A DNA stretch of 8,472 nt from Rhodoferax sp. (lineage in GTDB: Bacteria; Pseudomonadota; Gammaproteobacteria; Burkholderiales; Burkholderiaceae): the NCBI GenBank assembly GCA_028292075.1, contig JAQGNA010000103.1, positions 1 through 8,472 on the forward strand. Reading direction: 5' to 3'. The notes beneath the pieces are model-generated. The model saw nothing but the letters and a program-made list of their open reading frames with translations. It did not search any database and was not told where the DNA came from. Both the position numbers and the translations under genes were made by a program. Below are positions 6,861 to 8,472 of this stretch, in pieces. Position 1 is the first letter of the stretch; the number at the start of each line of letters is the position of its first letter.

Positions 6861-6865
6861 CCGGG

Positions 6866-8472
6866 ATGAGGCGGCTCGGCGCAGGCCTCGCTGTCGAGGC
6901 GCCGCTGCGGGGCCGCAACAACACGGAAAGCAGCGGGTACACCGCGCAAGGCGAGCGCACCGGCGTCGCCCCCTCCGGCCCGCCATCGACAGAAACGCCG
7001 CCCCGGCGGCCCGTGCCAGAGACGCCGATCCCGTTCCTCTGGGGCTACATCGCCCGGCGTCCCTTCATGTTCGGCACCCTGCTGGTGATCGTGACCGGGG
7101 GCGCCTCGTGTGCGGTCGGCGTGCAGTACGGCATGAAGCTCATCGTCGACGCCATGACCATGGACGACCGCAGCACGCAGGACATCTGGCGCTGGCTGGC
7201 ATTGTTCATCACGCTCATCGCGGTGGAAAGCGGCCTCTGGCGGCTGGGTGGCTGGCTCGGCTGCCGCACCATCGTGTCAACAGGTGTGGACATCCGGCTC
7301 GACCTGTTCGACCACCTGGCCGGCCACCCCATGCAGTTCTTCTCGGACCACATGGCGGGCTCGCTCGGCAACCGCGTGACCGCCACCGCCGGCGCGAGCG
7401 GCGCGATCTTCAGCGGACTGATCTGGAAGATCATGCCGCCATGCATCGACTTCGTCGGGGCGGTGGTGGTGGCCGCGACCATCGACCTGCGCATGGCCGG
7501 CACGCTGGTGGCCGCGGTGGCCGCGGTGGCCGGGTTCATCACCTTCTTCGGCAGCCGTGGCCGGCCGCTGCACCAGGCCTATGCCGAACAGGGCGCCCGC
7601 GTGGGTGGCGAGATCGTCGACGTGGTGGCCAACATGTGGAGCGTGAAGGCCTTCGCCGCCCGCGAGCGCGAATACCAGCGCCTGCGCGCCTCCTTCGAAG
7701 AGGAGGCCAGCACGCAGCGGCGCAGCTGGCTCTACCTGGAGAAGGCACGCGTGCTGCACGACCTGTGCCTGCTGGCCATGGCGGGCACCATGCTGACCTG
7801 GGCCATCCACTCGTGGCGCATGGGCGTGAGCACGCCGGGCGACGTGGTGGTGGTGAGCGCCCTCACCTTCCGCATCCTGCATGGCTCGCGTGACCTGGCG
7901 CTGTCGCTGGTGGAGGCCACGCAGCAGCTCGGCGTGATCCGCGAAATGCTCAGCGTGATGGCGCGGCCGCACCGTATCGCCGATGCCCCCGACGCCGTCG
8001 ACTTCGTTCCCGGCCCGGGGGCGGTGGAGATCCGGGGCGTGCACTATGCCTACGGCGACGGCCCGCCGGTGCTGAGCGGTTTCGACCTGTCGATTCCCGC
8101 GGGCCAGCGCATCGGCATCGTCGGCCCGTCGGGCGCGGGGAAGTCGACGCTGGTGGCATTGATCGAACGCCTGGACGACGTGCAGCGCGGCAGCATCGCC
8201 ATCGACGGCCAACCGATCACCGGCGTGCGCCAGGAGAGCCTGCGGCATGCCATCGCGGTGGTGCCGCAGGACATTGCGCTGTTCCACCGCACGGTGCGCG
8301 AGAACATCCGCTACGGCCGCCCCGAGGCGACCGACGCCGAGGTCGAGGAAGCCGCGCGGCAGGCCCATTGCCACGAATTCATCGGGGCGCTGTCCGACGG
8401 CTACGACACCATCGTGGGCGAACGCGGCACGCGGTTGTCGGGTGGGCAGCGCCAGCGCATCGGCATTGCCCG
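6866..8472 (+). CDS. ABC exporter, fused permease and ATPase (3' truncated by window)
   Basis: An MsbA/ABCB-type half transporter expected to work as a homodimer in the inner membrane. 535 complete codons are visible. An N-terminal hydrophilic stretch (1-55, Gly/Pro/Thr-rich) precedes [19 protein letters not shown], where the first helix begins near residue 67. Further hydrophobic segments follow, including [15 protein letters not shown] (215-229). After [16 protein letters not shown] the coupling region contains [15 protein letters not shown]. The ATPase domain has Walker [10 protein letters not shown] (420-428), the Q-loop glutamine Q468 in VVPQDIALF, and the signature LSGGQRQR (524-531). 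The window ends before Walker B. The ATG at 6866 was chosen for its GGGGA and because codons between 6866 and 7030 mostly end in G or C. A GTG at 7013, giving a protein that starts directly before the first helix, is the alternative. The substrate is not deducible; export or flipping of the neighbours' glycan is only a contextual inference. Confidence 0.92.
   Translation, partial: MRRLGAGLAVEAPLRGRNNTESSGYTAQGERTGVAPSGPPSTETPPRRPVPETPIPFLWGYIARRPFMFGTLLVIVTGGASCAVGVQYGMKLIVDAMTMDDRSTQDIWRWLALFITLIAVESGLWRLGGWLGCRTIVSTGVDIRLDLFDHLAGHPMQFFSDHMAGSLGNRVTATAGASGAIFSGLIWKIMPPCIDFVGAVVVAATIDLRMAGTLVAAVAAVAGFITFFGSRGRPLHQAYAEQGARVGGEIVDVVANMWSVKAFAAREREYQRLRASFEEEASTQRRSWLYLEKARVLHDLCLLAMAGTMLTWAIHSWRMGVSTPGDVVVVSALTFRILHGSRDLALSLVEATQQLGVIREMLSVMARPHRIADAPDAVDFVPGPGAVEIRGVHYAYGDGPPVLSGFDLSIPAGQRIGIVGPSGAGKSTLVALIERLDDVQRGSIAIDGQPITGVRQESLRHAIAVVPQDIALFHRTVRENIRYGRPEATDAEVEEAARQAHCHEFIGALSDGYDTIVGERGTRLSGGQRQRIGIA
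7508..7534 (+). repeat. 9-bp tandem repeat inside the transporter gene
   Basis: GTGGCCGCG occurs twice and is followed by GTGGCCGGG, in frame, encoding VAAVAAVAG (residues 215-223) within a membrane helix. Because the unit is a multiple of three, copy changes would lengthen or shorten the helix by three residues without a frameshift. This is probably just codon bias on an Ala/Val helix. Confidence 0.75.

Larger units (their letters stand above)
6512..6865. other. 354-bp spacer before the ABC transporter
   Basis: Apart from the repeat at its start and the doubtful small frames (6523-6804, and 6675-6869 whose stop overlaps the transporter ATG as ATGA), I see no gene. It contains the 11-bp palindrome GGCACGGTGCC (6723-6733) and the direct repeat CTTGGTC-CG-CTTGGTC (6818-6833), but no T-tracted terminator and no clear promoter. 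Whether the transporter shares a transcript with the glycan genes is therefore open. Confidence 0.5.

Noticed and set aside
3938..6949. Very long open frame on the minus strand (1003 residues) opposite the glycosyltransferase/FAD fusion
   Set aside because: It is a shadow of strong codon bias on the plus strand: His/Gly/Ala/Val/Arg-rich, with no domain motifs and no ribosome binding site, fully covered by a well-recognised plus-strand gene.
7277..8374. Minus-strand open frame of 365 residues opposite the ABC transporter
   Set aside because: The plus strand carries Walker A, Q-loop and LSGGQ in one frame; the minus frame is His/Ala/Arg-rich with no family resemblance.
1..8472. CRISPR array, insertion sequence, tRNA or rRNA gene
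   Set aside because: I saw no regularly spaced repeats, transposase motifs with terminal inverted repeats, cloverleaf sequences or ribosomal RNA signatures on either strand.

Overview
The window is GC-rich throughout, with codons ending mostly in G or C and long spurious open frames on every strand. It reads as the chromosome of a GC-rich proteobacterium. Protein style (KatN-type manganese catalase, DUF2243 protein, GH1-like enzyme, MsbA-like half transporter) would fit a Burkholderiales/Comamonadaceae-type betaproteobacterium, but there is no rRNA or other marker here, so that assignment is inference.

Layout. (1) Positions 1-327 hold no convincing gene and lead into a manganese catalase (328-1299, +) with a clear ribosome binding site and an unusual Met/Gly/Ser-rich tail. 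(2) A 95-bp convergent gap separates it from a DUF2243 membrane protein on the minus strand (2375-1395), which carries an extra C-terminal membrane-anchored domain. (3) A 348-bp divergent gap (2376-2723) contains a pentanucleotide (GAGCA)n array and, next to the following gene, a 19-bp palindrome that overlaps the likely Shine-Dalgarno of a TTG start. (4) A plus-strand group follows: a GH1-like glycosidase (2724-3920) overlaps by 4 bp (ATGA) an 864-residue fusion of a GT-B glycosyltransferase with a UDP-galactopyranose-mutase-like/amine-oxidase-like FAD domain (3917-6511). (5) After a 354-bp gap of unclear content, which begins with a 15-bp tandem repeat, comes an ABC exporter (permease plus ATPase, 6866 onward) cut by the window end between the signature motif and Walker B.

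How it may work together (inference). The glycosidase and the glycosyltransferase/FAD fusion are translationally coupled and so probably act in one glycan pathway, the fusion rearranging or oxidising a nucleotide sugar and transferring a sugar in the cytosol. The downstream ABC exporter could move the glycan, its lipid carrier or another substrate across the inner membrane, but nothing in the sequence fixes its substrate. The catalase and the DUF2243 protein are separate transcription units, and their link to the glycan genes is positional only. The most noteworthy features are the two-enzyme fusion, the hairpin over the glycosidase start, the pentanucleotide array and the DUF2243 C-terminal extension.
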